From Vespa crabro (lineage: Eukaryota; Arthropoda; Insecta; Hymenoptera; Vespidae): a stretch of 64,000 nt of DNA. The DNA lies in assembly GCF_910589235.1 (NCBI RefSeq), contig NC_060975.1:824501-888500 (forward strand), written 5' to 3'. The notes under the pieces are model-generated. The model saw nothing but the letters and a program-made list of their open reading frames with translations. It had not been told where the DNA came from and searched no databases. Position numbers and translations under genes: made by a program. Numbering within the stretch: position 1 is the stretch's first letter; every line of letters begins with the position of its first letter. Shown here one piece after another: positions 38,213 through 49,723 of the stretch.

Positions 38213-39478
38213 ATGACAGACATTATAGTAGAACATTTACCAAACGAATCATTGCCAGTCAGAGATTCTGGCGATGTAAGTTTATCTTCATCACCAGAGA
38301 TAAAATCAGTAGATGAAGTAGATAATGTCGGTTATCGTTTTGAATCGGAGAGATTAAGAAGTTTTGAAAACTGGCCTGTGAGTTATATAGAACCAGAAAA
38401 ATTAGCAGCAGCTGGTTTTTACTATCTTGGCGAAGGAGATAAAGTTAAATGCTTTGAGTGTAACATAGAGATATGTCAGTGGGTAGAAAATGATGATCCA
38501 ATGGAAGATCATAAACGTTGGTCGAATAGGTGTAGATTTATTAAAAAACAACCATGTGGAAATGTACCTATAGGGGCAGATCCAAATACTATACCACCAG
38601 TACAATCTAGTTTAGACGTTTGTGGAATTTATCAAAATTCTGAAAATGACACTCTTACGGCAGAGTTACAACTTTTAAGTACTGCCAAGTTAAATGCTAT
38701 GGGTTTAGGTCGTACAAAGGGACCATTGCATCCTGACTTTGTTAGTTACGATGCAAGATTAAAAACGTTTATGACATGGCCAAGATCAATGCCACAGACA
38801 AAAGAGCATCTAGCACATGCTGGGTTTTATTATACGGGAAATGGTGATCAGACTCTTTGCTATCATTGTGGAGGAGGCCTTAAAGATTGGGAACCTGAAG
38901 ATGATCCCTGGGAGGAACATGGAAAATGGTTTCCAAAATGTTGTTATCTCCTTATGGTAAAAGGACAAGATTATGTAAATAAAGTCACAGGACAGCAAAC
39001 ATCGCCCATTTCGACAGAGGTAACTTGTTATATTCATATTAATTCCTATTTCTTTGAACTAAATATTACTTTTACAAATTTGATTATTAACATTTTTTTT
39101 CTTTCTTTTTCTTTTTTTCAGGAGGCATTGCAAATGAACTTGCCAAGTTTTATTAAAACAATTGAACCATTATCATCATCGAATAATGGTGGAGAAAATG
39201 GTCAGGTCGAGAATGCCCCTGGGCCAAGTCACAGAATTGAGAGTTGCTTGAAAGTAGAAGGATCTGCAGAATTTAAAGGATCTAAAGATACGAAAGCGCA
39301 TTGTAGCAAATCCGTAGATGACGCGAGAATTTGTAAAATTTGCTATAACGGAGAATTAGGTGTGGTTTTCTTACCATGCGGCCATATGGTAGCTTGCGTG
39401 GACTGTGCACCAGAAATGACAATTTGTGCTGTGTGCAGAGTTCACGTAGCAATGAAAGTGAGAGCCTTCCTTTCTTAA
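38213..39478 (+). CDS. inhibitor of apoptosis, Diap1 (thread) type: two BIRs and RING
   Basis: The main insect brake on apoptosis: it binds initiator and effector caspases through its BIRs and ubiquitinates them through its RING. Coding exons 38,213-39,019 and 39,122-39,478 give 387 residues (fly Diap1 has 438). BIR1 (about 47-110) and BIR2 (about 180-250) both show C-x2-C-x16-H-x6-C. The C-terminal RING (CKICYNGE...CAVCRVH) ends in VRAFLS. There is no UBA, which separates it from the neighbouring Diap2 type. Residues 34-38 read D-E-V-D-N, a canonical effector-caspase site that would leave Asn at the new N-terminus, as in fly Diap1 (cut after Asp20, exposing Asn21). The 102-nt intron (39,020-39,121) is a multiple of three and has no stop, so the frame reads straight through it. 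It lies 6 kb downstream of the Diap2-like gene on the same strand. Confidence 0.95.
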   Translation: MTDIIVEHLPNESLPVRDSGDVSLSSSPEIKSVDEVDNVGYRFESERLRSFENWPVSYIEPEKLAAAGFYYLGEGDKVKCFECNIEICQWVENDDPMEDHKRWSNRCRFIKKQPCGNVPIGADPNTIPPVQSSLDVCGIYQNSENDTLTAELQLLSTAKLNAMGLGRTKGPLHPDFVSYDARLKTFMTWPRSMPQTKEHLAHAGFYYTGNGDQTLCYHCGGGLKDWEPEDDPWEEHGKWFPKCCYLLMVKGQDYVNKVTGQQTSPISTEVTCYIHINSYFFELNITFTNLIINIFFLSFSFFQEALQMNLPSFIKTIEPLSSSNNGGENGQVENAPGPSHRIESCLKVEGSAEFKGSKDTKAHCSKSVDDARICKICYNGELGVVFLPCGHMVACVDCAPEMTICAVCRVHVAMKVRAFLS

Positions 39479-40313
39479 ATTGTAAAAATAATTTGTAAAT
39501 TCTACGAAATGTGTTAAATGAAAAGGGAACTATTAATGTATAACTATTGCATTACATTTCTCTCAACTCGATTCACGCACGTATTCACACATCCCTGCCT
39601 TATGTGAATAGTTTATAAATCATATAGAATTATTGTAACAAGTATTGTAACTAAATCAACTAGTTTGTAATATTTATGTAAAGTATATTAGGTATTTTAC
39701 AATTTCCAACATTATGCCGTAGAAATATACAAATAGATGATCTCAATGGAAATTAAAAAGCATAAAGAAAATATGCTAAAATAAATGGTGTAATCTCCCG
39801 GGATTAATATATTTGGAAGAAATATGTTATTCAAAACATTGTAATATATCCATAGTTGTGACATTATTAATGTATTTCCTTCAAATTTATATCCAAATTA
39901 ATTGACGTATTGTGATATAACGAACGTATCGTATTAAGAGCTTGTAATTATATTTTGTATGATCAAATACTTATTACGAACGATTGTTAGCTTACAAATA
40001 AACTTTAGGAATATAATTAAAATTTCTGTAAACTTTATTCGATTGAGTCTTATTTTATTTCCCTTTCATTTTTTTTTCTTTCTTTCTTTCTTTTTTTTTT
40101 TTTTTTTATATACTGAAATCGCGCATGCAATTGAATTTAACTATATATCCACTAATTGTACTTGTCTTGACAACACGTGTACTATTTATATCATTCACTA
40201 TTTTCTATAGTATATGGGATTGTTATAATATTCATAAAATACATTATGTAAGTAAAATACATAGTCTTTATTAGGTGTATAACGCAATATAAAGTTCACT
40301 AGGTGTCATTTAT

Positions 40314-40384
40314 ATATATATATATATATATATAAATATATAAATATATAAATATATATATATTTATTTATACATATATATATA
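40314..40384. repeat. (TA)n / TATAAA microsatellite
   Basis: About 70 bp of TA dinucleotides interrupted by ATAAATATATAAATAT units, downstream of the Diap1-like gene. Confidence 0.85.
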
Positions 40385-41936
40385 AAGCACATGAAACATT
40401 GATAGTAATTATAAAAAGAAGTCCCTAATGTGTAAGTATATAGTGTTAAATAATACTTTATCAATATTTCTTATGATTAATTACCGATATACTAAACTTT
40501 AACATAAGCTTAACAGTGAATAAAGATATTTTTCCAAAGTGCATGAATTATACACAGGTTTAATATTATTAAATAGTATTCTCTTTGCATGTAACATTAC
40601 ATTTGCAATTATAACACATTATATTAACATATTAAATTTATATCAATATTAGACAGACAAATGTAACATTACATAGAAAAGTGGAAAATCAGATAATTGG
40701 TCGTGTAATTTGTGTAATCTTTTTGCAACAGATGTATAAAAAGGGAGGCCTTTTCGAGACATATGTATCTTATAGTTAAAATGGCCAAACCTTTCAATAG
40801 AAAGATCAAAAGTGTGTGCTTATTATATCACAGTTATCTCAACGAATTGCATTTTTAAATAACCGTTTAAAATATGTCAATTTAGCTAAATAATTACAGT
40901 GAGAAATAAATATTGACCAATTATCAATGTTATTTTTATACAACTCATAGTGTTATAATATCTATAAAAAGGTATTTTCTCGCGCAATTTTATCCAACAT
41001 TCCAATTTGTAATTACATGTAACAAATTATCATAATAATGGTCTTTTTAGTTTAGGCCTTAAAAATTGTTATGTGAATTTGCAATCCCTTTTAATAAAAC
41101 AAATGTGAACTATTGGGTTTGTAAAACTATTTCCTAATCACAAAATAAATTATTTTTCAGAAATACAAGAGATAATTCATATATTTATAAATCAGATATT
41201 CTATTATATATCTACAATTATTAGCAAATATTTTCAAATCTATAAAACATTTTCTTCTCTAGGATCTGCTATGACACATTGATTACATCATATTATTAAA
41301 ATAGTCTGCTGTCATACATTAATGACAATATCTGTGTAAGCAATTCAGTTAAATGTTATTCTTATTATGTTTGGATAAAAATTCATACACATAAATTTTT
41401 GGTACACGTGATACGCATATACATCAAAAGCATCTGTGTATTTAGAAACATTAGTAAATTTAGTTTGATGGAAAACAGGATATTTTTTGTATTCTACTGA
41501 TAATTACTACTTCATTTTTTTTTTTGTTTTATTTTATTTATTTATTAATTTTTTTTTGTTTTGTTTTAAGATGAATATGGAAATATTTAACTTCATAGAA
41601 ATAATGTATGTGTTTGTAATTATATGTGAACTGTTTAATCAAGTTGTTTCAATCTGTATGATTCATTAAACTGTAATATTTAGAAATGGCATTCCATTTG
41701 TTATTCATATTACTAAATGTAAATGTATGCAATTCCTTAGAACCATTTTCTGTGATTTTCCACAGTAAATTTTCTGTGCATTGTCTTAGCAAAGAATACT
41801 TGACTAAGTTGTTAGAAACAACCAATGATGTATAAATATTACAATATTATGTCTTCGCATAGCGAATTATAAAATTGCATCTTTTGTGATATCGTAAAAT
41901 GTATAAGCTGTTCCAACAGATTATGCAATTTACACG

Positions 41937-42012
41937 GGGGAAAAAAAAAATAAAAAAAAATAAAAAAAAAAAAAAATAAAATAAAAAAAAAAAATAAAAA
42001 AATAAAAAAAAA
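41937..42012. repeat. A-rich imperfect repeat
   Basis: Runs of A interrupted by single T at irregular spacing over about 75 bp, preceded by ACGGGGG. No adjoining coding sequence is recognisable. Confidence 0.8.
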
Positions 42013-43881
42013 TTATTAGATATAAAAACATTATTTATATATCTTCGGAAAAACTTAATTAAAAAGAATGCAAATATTACTTTGTAATAGCAACAGCTTA
42101 TATCATTAATATTGTACTTATTCCGAATAATATAATTCTATGTACATTCTACACATTGCTATATCAGGAGAAGAAATATTTTCTTTCATTTTCAAATCCT
42201 TTAATATGCACAAGAAGAAATAAATTTTTCAATTATATATATCAGACTAGATTTTTTTTTTTTTATTTTCGCATAAAGAAAAATTTCTATACTCATTTAA
42301 ATAATCGTTTAAATATTTTACCTAATAATAGAGAATATTTACAATACAATATTTTTAATATTTACTCTTTAGAATTTTTTGTTATAATTTAATTTGTTTT
42401 ATTTCATAAATTATTTTTCGTAATAATAGTATTTATTATAATTATATTTCGTGATATGTCTTTAAGTTAACATTATTACAATAATGTCAAAAAAAAAAAA
42501 AAAAAAAAAAAAAAAAGGAGAGAAAGAATCAATGAAGAAAATAATAAAATACAATCGTACAAACAATCAAAGGATCTAAAAATGATTTTCACTCCATGAT
42601 GAAGCTGTGTGTAGCATTTTGAATAATATTTCTTTTTTTAATCCTCTGCGGTCGTAATTGTATTAATCTATTAACTTCAATTATTTTCAAATCCATCAAT
42701 TTTTTTAATGGTATGATATCTATACCGTATATAAACAAACGATTAGCGTACGTGTGAGAATTAGCGGCCTAGAATTTACGACTGCAAAGGATTAATATTT
42801 TCTACTTAAATGTAGATTTAAATCACGCACACTATTCTACGCATTTAATACGATAGTGTAACAAGTTTATATGAAGTAATATAATTTTTAAAAATCTATA
42901 GCTTTTGATACTTTCTATTTGATTAAAAATTAGAAGATGTTATGGTACATAAAATCTTTCCTTTGCTTTAACACACATTAGCAAAAGAATGATATAATTA
43001 TTACATCTATACAGCATTTTTTTCTTTTTCTTTTTTTTTTTTTTATATATATATATATAGAGACAATTATACTTTGTTAATAACACATAAACTAGTACTA
43101 TATGTGCACTGCAGAATTGCAAATTTCTGTCCCCCAATGCCTTTTACCGAGCTCAAAGCAATGAAACATTTAAGAAATGCTTAAAAGGATTGAACCTATC
43201 TAAACACTTAGTCGTTTTAATTAATATTTACAGAATGGTTATGTGAAAGATGTGATATAATGTTAATACAAAACTTTTGTTTTTTAATAGTAGGCAAATT
43301 GTCATTTTAACATTTATAGAGTCTGAATAGTTTCTCATTGTATTTATGTGTCATGTATTATTTGATGATAGAACTCGGTAATGAAATTCTTGAAAAATAG
43401 ATAAAATGAAATTTGAATATTAAAATGTGATAAAAGAAATAATAGAATCATCCAATTGGAAAATTAATTGAAATTGATGTGATCTTCGAAAATATATTTG
43501 TCATATTTTTGTCTGACCAGCAGAGGATTAAGAAACGAGACGATAACAATACAAATGACAATATTTTTTTCTTCTTTTTCTTTTTTTTTTTCTTTTTTTT
43601 CTTTTTTTTTCCCATGCGAGCGTTCAACGTGTCGCAAAATGGAAGAACCATTAAAATAAAATTGCATAAGTATTCATAGTAAATGTAATAAGTTACTCCC
43701 GCTTGGTTGGTAGGTATTTAAAAACTTTTATATTTTCAAGATATTAATGTAGCGAGAAATGTGATATTTTTAAAAAATGCAGTGTTAAAATGGCTGCCAA
43801 TATTTTTAAATCTCACTTGATAATAAAAATCTAACCTGCACTTGTTTAAATTTGAAGAGATAGAAGATCTTTGAAGTGCAT

Positions 43882-43963
43882 TTATTGAATGATGGGGTTT
43901 AAGCGATGAGATCTTCGGCGCTGGTGAGACGCTCGGGTTACTGGACTCTCCTCCCCCACGCCA
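43882..43963 (-). CDS. possible alternative last exon of Cdc14
   Basis: An 82-nt GC-richer patch whose minus-strand acceptor is ATTCTCAG|TGGCG. If joined to a strong donor CA|GTAAGT at 44,842-44,843, inside the last codons of Cdc14 exon 7, it continues in phase for 27 residues. These include a basic stretch SHQRRRSHR and end at a stop at 43,882. Another frame over the same patch is open for 82 codons from an ATG at 43,984 but does not join Cdc14 in phase. This is a splice-based prediction only. Confidence 0.35.
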
Positions 43964-44113
43964 CTGAGAATATCGGTTAGTCATCTGATAAATGCAGTTT
44001 TACAACTTTTTGTCGTGCGCGCACTGCAAGTCATAGAAATAGATGGGATCGGTTTGTTAGCCACCTCCGCTACTACTTCATGCTTAAGCGCTAAATGTAG
44101 TTTACATACTCTT

Positions 44114-44252
44114 CAGGCCTGGGCAAATCTACATACGTATGATTTTAATAAACAATGTTATACATTTTCATATATGGGAAAATAAAAACAAAAAATCAAA
44201 CAACAAATTTTTATTGCTAATTCTTATCAGCGTTATTATTTGTCCAGGCCCA
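44114..44252. mobile_element. candidate short nonautonomous DNA transposon (hAT-like ends)
   Basis: The left end CAGGCCTGGGCAAAT and the reverse complement of the right end TGGGCCTGGACAAAT match at 12 of 15 positions. Such GC-rich ends followed by CAAA resemble hAT-type terminal inverted repeats. The AT-rich interior is only about 110 bp with no coding capacity. The flanks show no clear 8-bp target duplication, so the call is tentative. Confidence 0.4.
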
Positions 44253-44556
44253 GGTAATTTTATAAGGAATGATGCTTACTTCATGCCAACATAAAAATCC
44301 AAAACAGTACCATGCTGCAGGCATATATATATACATATATAACGCGTGTTCTATTAATTGATATCAATAATCTATTTATTACTATGATTGTATAAAAATA
44401 AGAGTATTCTCTTTATATTTGTAAATAAATGGGATACTTTTGTAATACTGTATACTGTAAAATACTTAAAAATGTAATATGTACCCAGAAATGTATCCAC
44501 TCTCTATTACTCTCTGTTATAAAATCTTCTTAAAATAATTTAAGCGTGTGTATATG

Positions 44557-44561
<5 letters not shown>

Positions 44562-44598
<37 letters not shown>
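44562..44598. repeat. (TA)n microsatellite
   Basis: About 37 bp of TA dinucleotides in the probable 3' region of Cdc14. Confidence 0.85.
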
Positions 44599-44604
<6 letters not shown>

Positions 44605-44839
44605 TGCATAGAATTATATACCACCACATGCTTTAATATTGTATTATTGGACTTCTTGTTAGTAAAGGAAAGCAATATTATGTGAAGAAGTAAAGCAAGC
44701 TTGAAAAGTCCTAAAGGGATAAGAATAAAGGATTCCTGGTGTGTTCTCAAAACACACAAAAGGAACAACGAAAAAGATAGAAGAAAATATAAAACTGTTA
44801 CTTTGTAAAACAACTTTGGAAAGTAACAGTTAGTGAGAC

Positions 44840-47487
44840 TTACTGCCTGAGAGAATGATAGCGGGTAACTCGGTCTGCTGACCTAAGAATCATATTCATG
44901 CCTGGTTGTGGTTGTGCAACCGAATGATTTGTAGACGAGTTCGTAGCATGGACCTCTGAGATGCATGAAGTTCTCATACTCGCCTTTCTCACAGGTTTTG
45001 ATATAGATATAGATGTAACAGGAGTAGTAGTAGTTGTATTGTTGTTGATATTATGGATCTGTGTTGTTGGTTTAGATCTAACACGGCGGGTAGGTGGATC
45101 GCAGCTATTGTTGACCAGCCAACTGTTTCTACAATTTCTATAGAAAGATAGAAAGGTCTAAGATTTAGTTTATAACATGCAATATTAGAAATATAAGATG
45201 CTTTATTAATATTATTCAAAGCATGTTATTAAATCTCCAAGGCAGAAGTGCAGAAAAGGGAAGATAAAAGATAAAGAGAATTGTGTTAATAAGAATGGTA
45301 ATAGTTCAAAATAATCTGACCTTTTAACAACTGTTGTTGCTGTAGACCTCGCTAGTAATCTTTTTAAAGGACCTTTTTCCTTATTTCCAGCTAATGTAGC
45401 AATAGCTGTTCCTTTTTTATTTCTAGTTTGCAGTAATGGTCCTAAATATGGACTGAAAGCATAATAATTATTTATATTAAATGATACAAATACATATTAT
45501 GTAGTTTTATATGAACAGATAAACTCACTGAACAACTGTTGATGATCCGGTAGGTGTGCCAATAGAAGATTGATTTACACGTAGTCTTCTTCTTCTAGCT
45601 TTAATTTGATTTAATTTATCACCTTGCGTTAAAGTCGAGGACGAGTGTCTATTTGTTGTTTTAAGACTTGCAACAGGGGTAGAATCATCTAATTTGATTC
45701 CATCCACCCGGTGCATTATGCCAGAAACATTATCTTGTACCACACGAGCGTTGTTTAGATTTAATAGGAATGCGTTTTTAGGCCTTCCCATTATTGAATA
45801 TATACCATATTTATGTACTGGATTTCTATTCTCAGAATGTAGTGGTTCTTTCAGCAATGAGTGAAGAAACGCCTCTTTTCTGAAGCACAAAATTCAGAAT
45901 TCACCGGAATGATGATGCTGATTTATTGCCTACAGAAAATAGGTGTAACTATCGAAATTATATTAATTTATTTAACAACTAAAAGAGAATTTTACTTTTA
46001 TCACAATAAACATATACTAATAATAAATCTAATGTATAAATAATTAGAGATATTGAGTCAACTATATAATATATTAAAAATCATCAAGTATTTGTTATAC
46101 AATTTACTTGGAAAGATTTCAGGAAAGAGTACCCACTTTTCTAGCCATTGCTGTTGATGTCCAATGACAGAACCTGGTCTACATATTCTGATCCATGCAA
46201 TTGTTTCGTGAGCAGTTAAATGATAATGTTTCATAATATAACATCCTATAAGAGAACCAGTTCTGCCGAGACCTGCCTTGCAATGTACAGCTACAGCACC
46301 GCTTGCATTTTCTGATATTTTAAGAAATTGACGCATAATCGAGTCTGTTGGCGTTGAACCATCAACAAAGAAAAGATCTTTGTGTTCAAAACCTGCTTCT
46401 ATGAAACTCGAAGCATCATAGATTTTTGTGTTAAGTCGTATAACTGTAGAGACATTATTACGACGAAAATAATTAAAATATGATTCTGGTGCATGCAATG
46501 GATATCCTGAAAACAAAGCCGGTATTAAAAATATACACGTATTTACAAGATTATAAGATAAATATATAATATATATACCATTCTCAATTTTAGATTTTGC
46601 ATGTGGGCCACAGAAAGCAATGAATTTTCCAGGAACTATCCAATTTAAATCTCCATTCTCAACTTTTTCGAAATGTTCGTATTCTTTAACTCGAAAATTT
46701 TGAAAGTTAAAAAAACCAAGACGATGGCACTTATCTATAGCACTAAGACATTCATATAATGATATTTTGTAACATGGTGATCCAACGGAGGCATCACGGA
46801 ACATCATAAATGGTGGACTGTTTGGACTATTGGTCAAACACTCGTAAGCTTCTTGCACTGTACGTTTGCAGTACAGTATCTGAAATATATAAAAGAAAAT
46901 TATGTATTTATATATTTACATATATGATATACAACCATGATATTTTCTTACAGCATAGCTTCCTATGAGAAAGGCAGCATTCACTCTTTTTTCTGGGTAC
47001 ATCGTAGTATAATGTACAATTTTCTTTTTACTCAGCGTTACTGCCTTAAGTTTCTTATTAACTTTTTGACAATATTGATACAACATAGCTAGATTTAATG
47101 GACCAAAGTCTGCATAAAAATTCTCATATACTAACTCATCGTCAATGCTGAAGTAATGAGTATTGGGTGTACTTTTTGGTTTTACCATTGTTTTTAATGT
47201 TGCAAAGTACAATCGATCTAAACATAAATAGAAACAATTGATATAAATAAATATAAATGAGGAAAATTCTTAAAAGAAGGTAAAAAAAATAAAATGATAA
47301 CTATTAAAAGGAGCATAGTAAAATATCGAAAAGAATAGAAAGAAATCGATAATTGTTTGTACATATAAAAAAAAAAAAAAAAAAAAAAAGAAAAGAAAAA
47401 AAAAGAAAAAGAAAGAAAAAAGAAGGAAGATCGATTACCTTTTATAATTTCGGCCGCGCAAACCAAAACTTCGTCGTTAACATCCAT
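44840..47487 (-). CDS. dual-specificity phosphatase Cdc14
   Basis: Removes phosphate from Cdk sites (pSer-Pro), with roles in mitotic exit, cytokinesis and cilia depending on species. Seven coding exons join in phase: 47,439-47,487; 46,952-47,217; 46,579-46,879; 46,137-46,506; 45,529-45,879; 45,321-45,452; 44,840-45,137, giving 588 residues (human CDC14A has about 594). The N-terminal DSP-like domain (about 10-180) contains NFYADFGPLNLAMLYQYC. The catalytic domain has general acid Asp254 (FFVDGSTPTD) and P-loop HCKAGLGRTG with Cys281 and Arg287, then the substrate-site segment IAWIRICRPGSVIGHQQQW. The C-terminal third is Ser/Thr/Asn-rich and basic, as in other Cdc14 proteins. In exon 4 the donor GAAAA|GTGGGT, not the later GT, keeps the conserved LEKKEAFLH. 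The stop TAA overlaps a strong donor (CA|GTAAGT), so an alternative C-terminus is possible. Confidence 0.94.
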
Positions 47488-47881
47488 CGTGAAGGAGAGA
47501 ATTTATCGTCCACCAAAGCGTAAATGGCACTTGGACGAACCTGTTATCGATGCGCGATGTAATAAAGAATAACAGAGTTTTAATTAATGCTTACGAATAT
47601 AGCATACGTGTGAGTAAACACGCGGAAGGTTAGAGTGGGTGATATCAAAGGTAAACTGGATTTGAACGACCCACGTACAATGTTAATAGTCATTTTTATG
47701 AATCTAAAAGTATTATGACGATCCTAAGACGTCATTCATGCAAGAATGAACCAATAAATTCGTGGAACGAAGGCAAGTAAGATCGTCATAAGTACGATGA
47801 CGCTTGACACTTACTTGCGTGACCGTTGAAAGATTCAAACTTTGACTGAAGGGGCGGCTGATCAGTTGTTACGTTGCCAAG

Positions 47882-47885
<4 letters not shown>

Positions 47886-47958
<73 letters not shown>
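47886..47958. repeat. (CT)n microsatellite
   Basis: About 73 bp of CT with one TTTT interruption, upstream of Cdc14 on its 5' side. Confidence 0.9.
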
Positions 47959-47961
<3 letters not shown>

Positions 47962-48411
47962 AGTTTAACCCTTTATTTCGTTATTTAGAGCACATTATTT
48001 CACTTTCTCTCATTCGCATCGAGACAACGTTGTTATCCAAGCATCGTAGTTGTCCTTTATTTGAAATGTCAGGTCTCGAGATTTAGCTAATCTCTCGCTT
48101 GTAAGGCCCTCATTATCCACCGTACGATGGTAGAGCAATTTTTGATTCCGCTGCCATGTTGGTTACCCTCGCGGCGTTAAATCGACGATACCAATGGAAT
48201 GTTAAATGATAGGCGCCTGTATTCGAACGTATCCGATATGACGAGGAGACTTCGTTGAAAAGTATTGGAAAAAGAAAACGTGACTGGTCGTCTCTCGGAG
48301 ACATCGAAATATCCAGCGTCGTACGCGCTTTGGCTGAACGAACGTAGAGAATCGGTTTAGAAAGGAGCAGAGAGAAAGATAGAGAAAGAGAGAACAAGTA
48401 TAGAAGATAGA

Positions 48412-48418
48412 AAGAGAG

Positions 48419-48482
<64 letters not shown>
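48412..48482. repeat. (GATA)n/(GA)n compound microsatellite
   Basis: Five GATA units followed by a long GA tract with one AA interruption, between Cdc14 and fizzy. Confidence 0.9.
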
Positions 48483-48485
<3 letters not shown>

Positions 48486-48840
48486 CAGACAAGGAGAAAG
48501 GAAAAAAGAGGAAAAATCAAATACGAGATCTTTCGAACTAAATCGAGCGAGATTTGAACCCTTTTAAACCTTGCCAAGAATTCTTCGTGAACAGCATCAC
48601 GACCTTTCACCTTCTTACATGCATACGCCTCTTTCTCTACTACGCCTACGACGCGATAACTACGTCGTACGGCGCACGTCGCAAGAACTATTATTTCGAT
48701 CTCTTTTCCCTTCTCTTCTTCCTTAGACACGTAATATACCGAAAACAAACGTGAAAAAATCGATATAAATAAGGTGAACGTAGAATAAAATATATGCGAT
48801 GTACCGTATATTTTGATCCTTATCAATGAGGTCTCCTTCG

Positions 48841-48877
<37 letters not shown>

Positions 48878-49723
48878 TCCTCCCACCCCCTCTCTCTCTC
48901 TTTCTCTTTTTCTCTGTTTCTCTCTCTATCCTATCGTATATTATATCTGCAACATAAAATCGCTGTATTCTGTCGCTGTTCCAGTTAAATATCGATTGGC
49001 ACGAAAGAAAAAAAAATGAGAACAATAAAAATAGGTACTATCCCGCGAAATATTATTATTTTCTCACCTTTGATATTAGAATTTCATGTCAATCATCTGT
49101 CCTGTACGTCGGAGGAAAACTTTTTTTGAATATGTTAGGTTTTAAACTCGAAGAAAATGGCGGATCGTAGCTTGATGTTGATTAGTCGATTTTTCTCTCG
49201 TTCGGCCAATCAAAGCAACAGAAATTGAAAAGTTATATGGATTTAATTTTATTCTAATTTTAAATAAATATTTGTTTTACAATCGATATAAATACGTTAG
49301 TTTTTATAATTTCTTAAGACAATTACGTTTATTTTTATTAAAATAATATTGATGAAAATTCTCCTGAAAATTGTTTCGAAGCGCCATCCTAGAAGGAAAG
49401 ACGTATTAAATTCAAAATTTAACGGTCGCTTGAAGATTTTCAGATGTTTCGTCCGTTTAAATGACCCAAAGTTGTCTCACGAGCTTATTGCTGTACAGTG
49501 TAAAAGATTTTTTATTTCTGGTGAATGTAGTAATTCTTTCTTTTTTTTTTTTTTTTAAGCAACTTAATCATACAATACATTTATTAGAAAAGTCACTCTG
49601 GAAGTTCTTTTCTTAATAGATTAATTTTCGTAAAGATTTGGAAGATCTGCATCGTAAAAAATACGTTCGTGAATACTGTATAATTTTCGTTGTTAAGTTT
49701 TTATTATTACATAATCTATAATC

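Larger units (their letters stand above)
39479..43881. other. intergenic/3'UTR interval with no recognisable gene
   Basis: Very AT-rich, with TA repeats (40,314-40,384), an A-rich imperfect repeat (41,937-42,012), poly(A) at 42,489-42,516 and T tracts near 43,020 and 43,566-43,610. It probably includes a long 3'UTR of the Diap1-like gene, but no polyadenylation site can be singled out. No open frame looks like a protein. Confidence 0.6.
47488..49723. other. divergent intergenic interval between Cdc14 and fizzy/Cdc20
   Basis: About 2.2 kb holding both 5' regions. It contains (CT)n at 47,886-47,958, GATA/GA repeats at 48,412-48,482, (CT)n near 48,840-48,900 and a GC-richer stretch at 48,100-48,330 with an ATG in good context followed by 13 open codons. 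That ATG could start a short first exon, but no partner was found. Confidence 0.55.

Noticed and set aside
29567..39478. Viral origin for the IAP genes
   Set aside because: Both have several spliced introns, full insect-type domain sets and host-like codon use; they are ordinary cellular genes.
43736..43984. 82-codon minus-strand frame starting MTNRYSQW
   Set aside because: Looks protein-like for about 50 codons, but its acceptor would join Cdc14 exon 7 out of phase (immediate stop). The neighbouring acceptor and frame fit better; kept only as part of the alternative-exon idea.
45861..46043. 60-codon plus-strand frame near Cdc14
   Set aside because: Overlaps Cdc14 exon 5 and its intron on the opposite strand; AT-driven.
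48113..48886. 257-codon minus-strand frame with Arg-Glu and Ser-Leu runs
   Set aside because: Built from translated GA and GATA microsatellites joined by AT-rich sequence; no domain or splice logic. Only the first-exon-like ATG near 48,160 is kept as a low-confidence finding.
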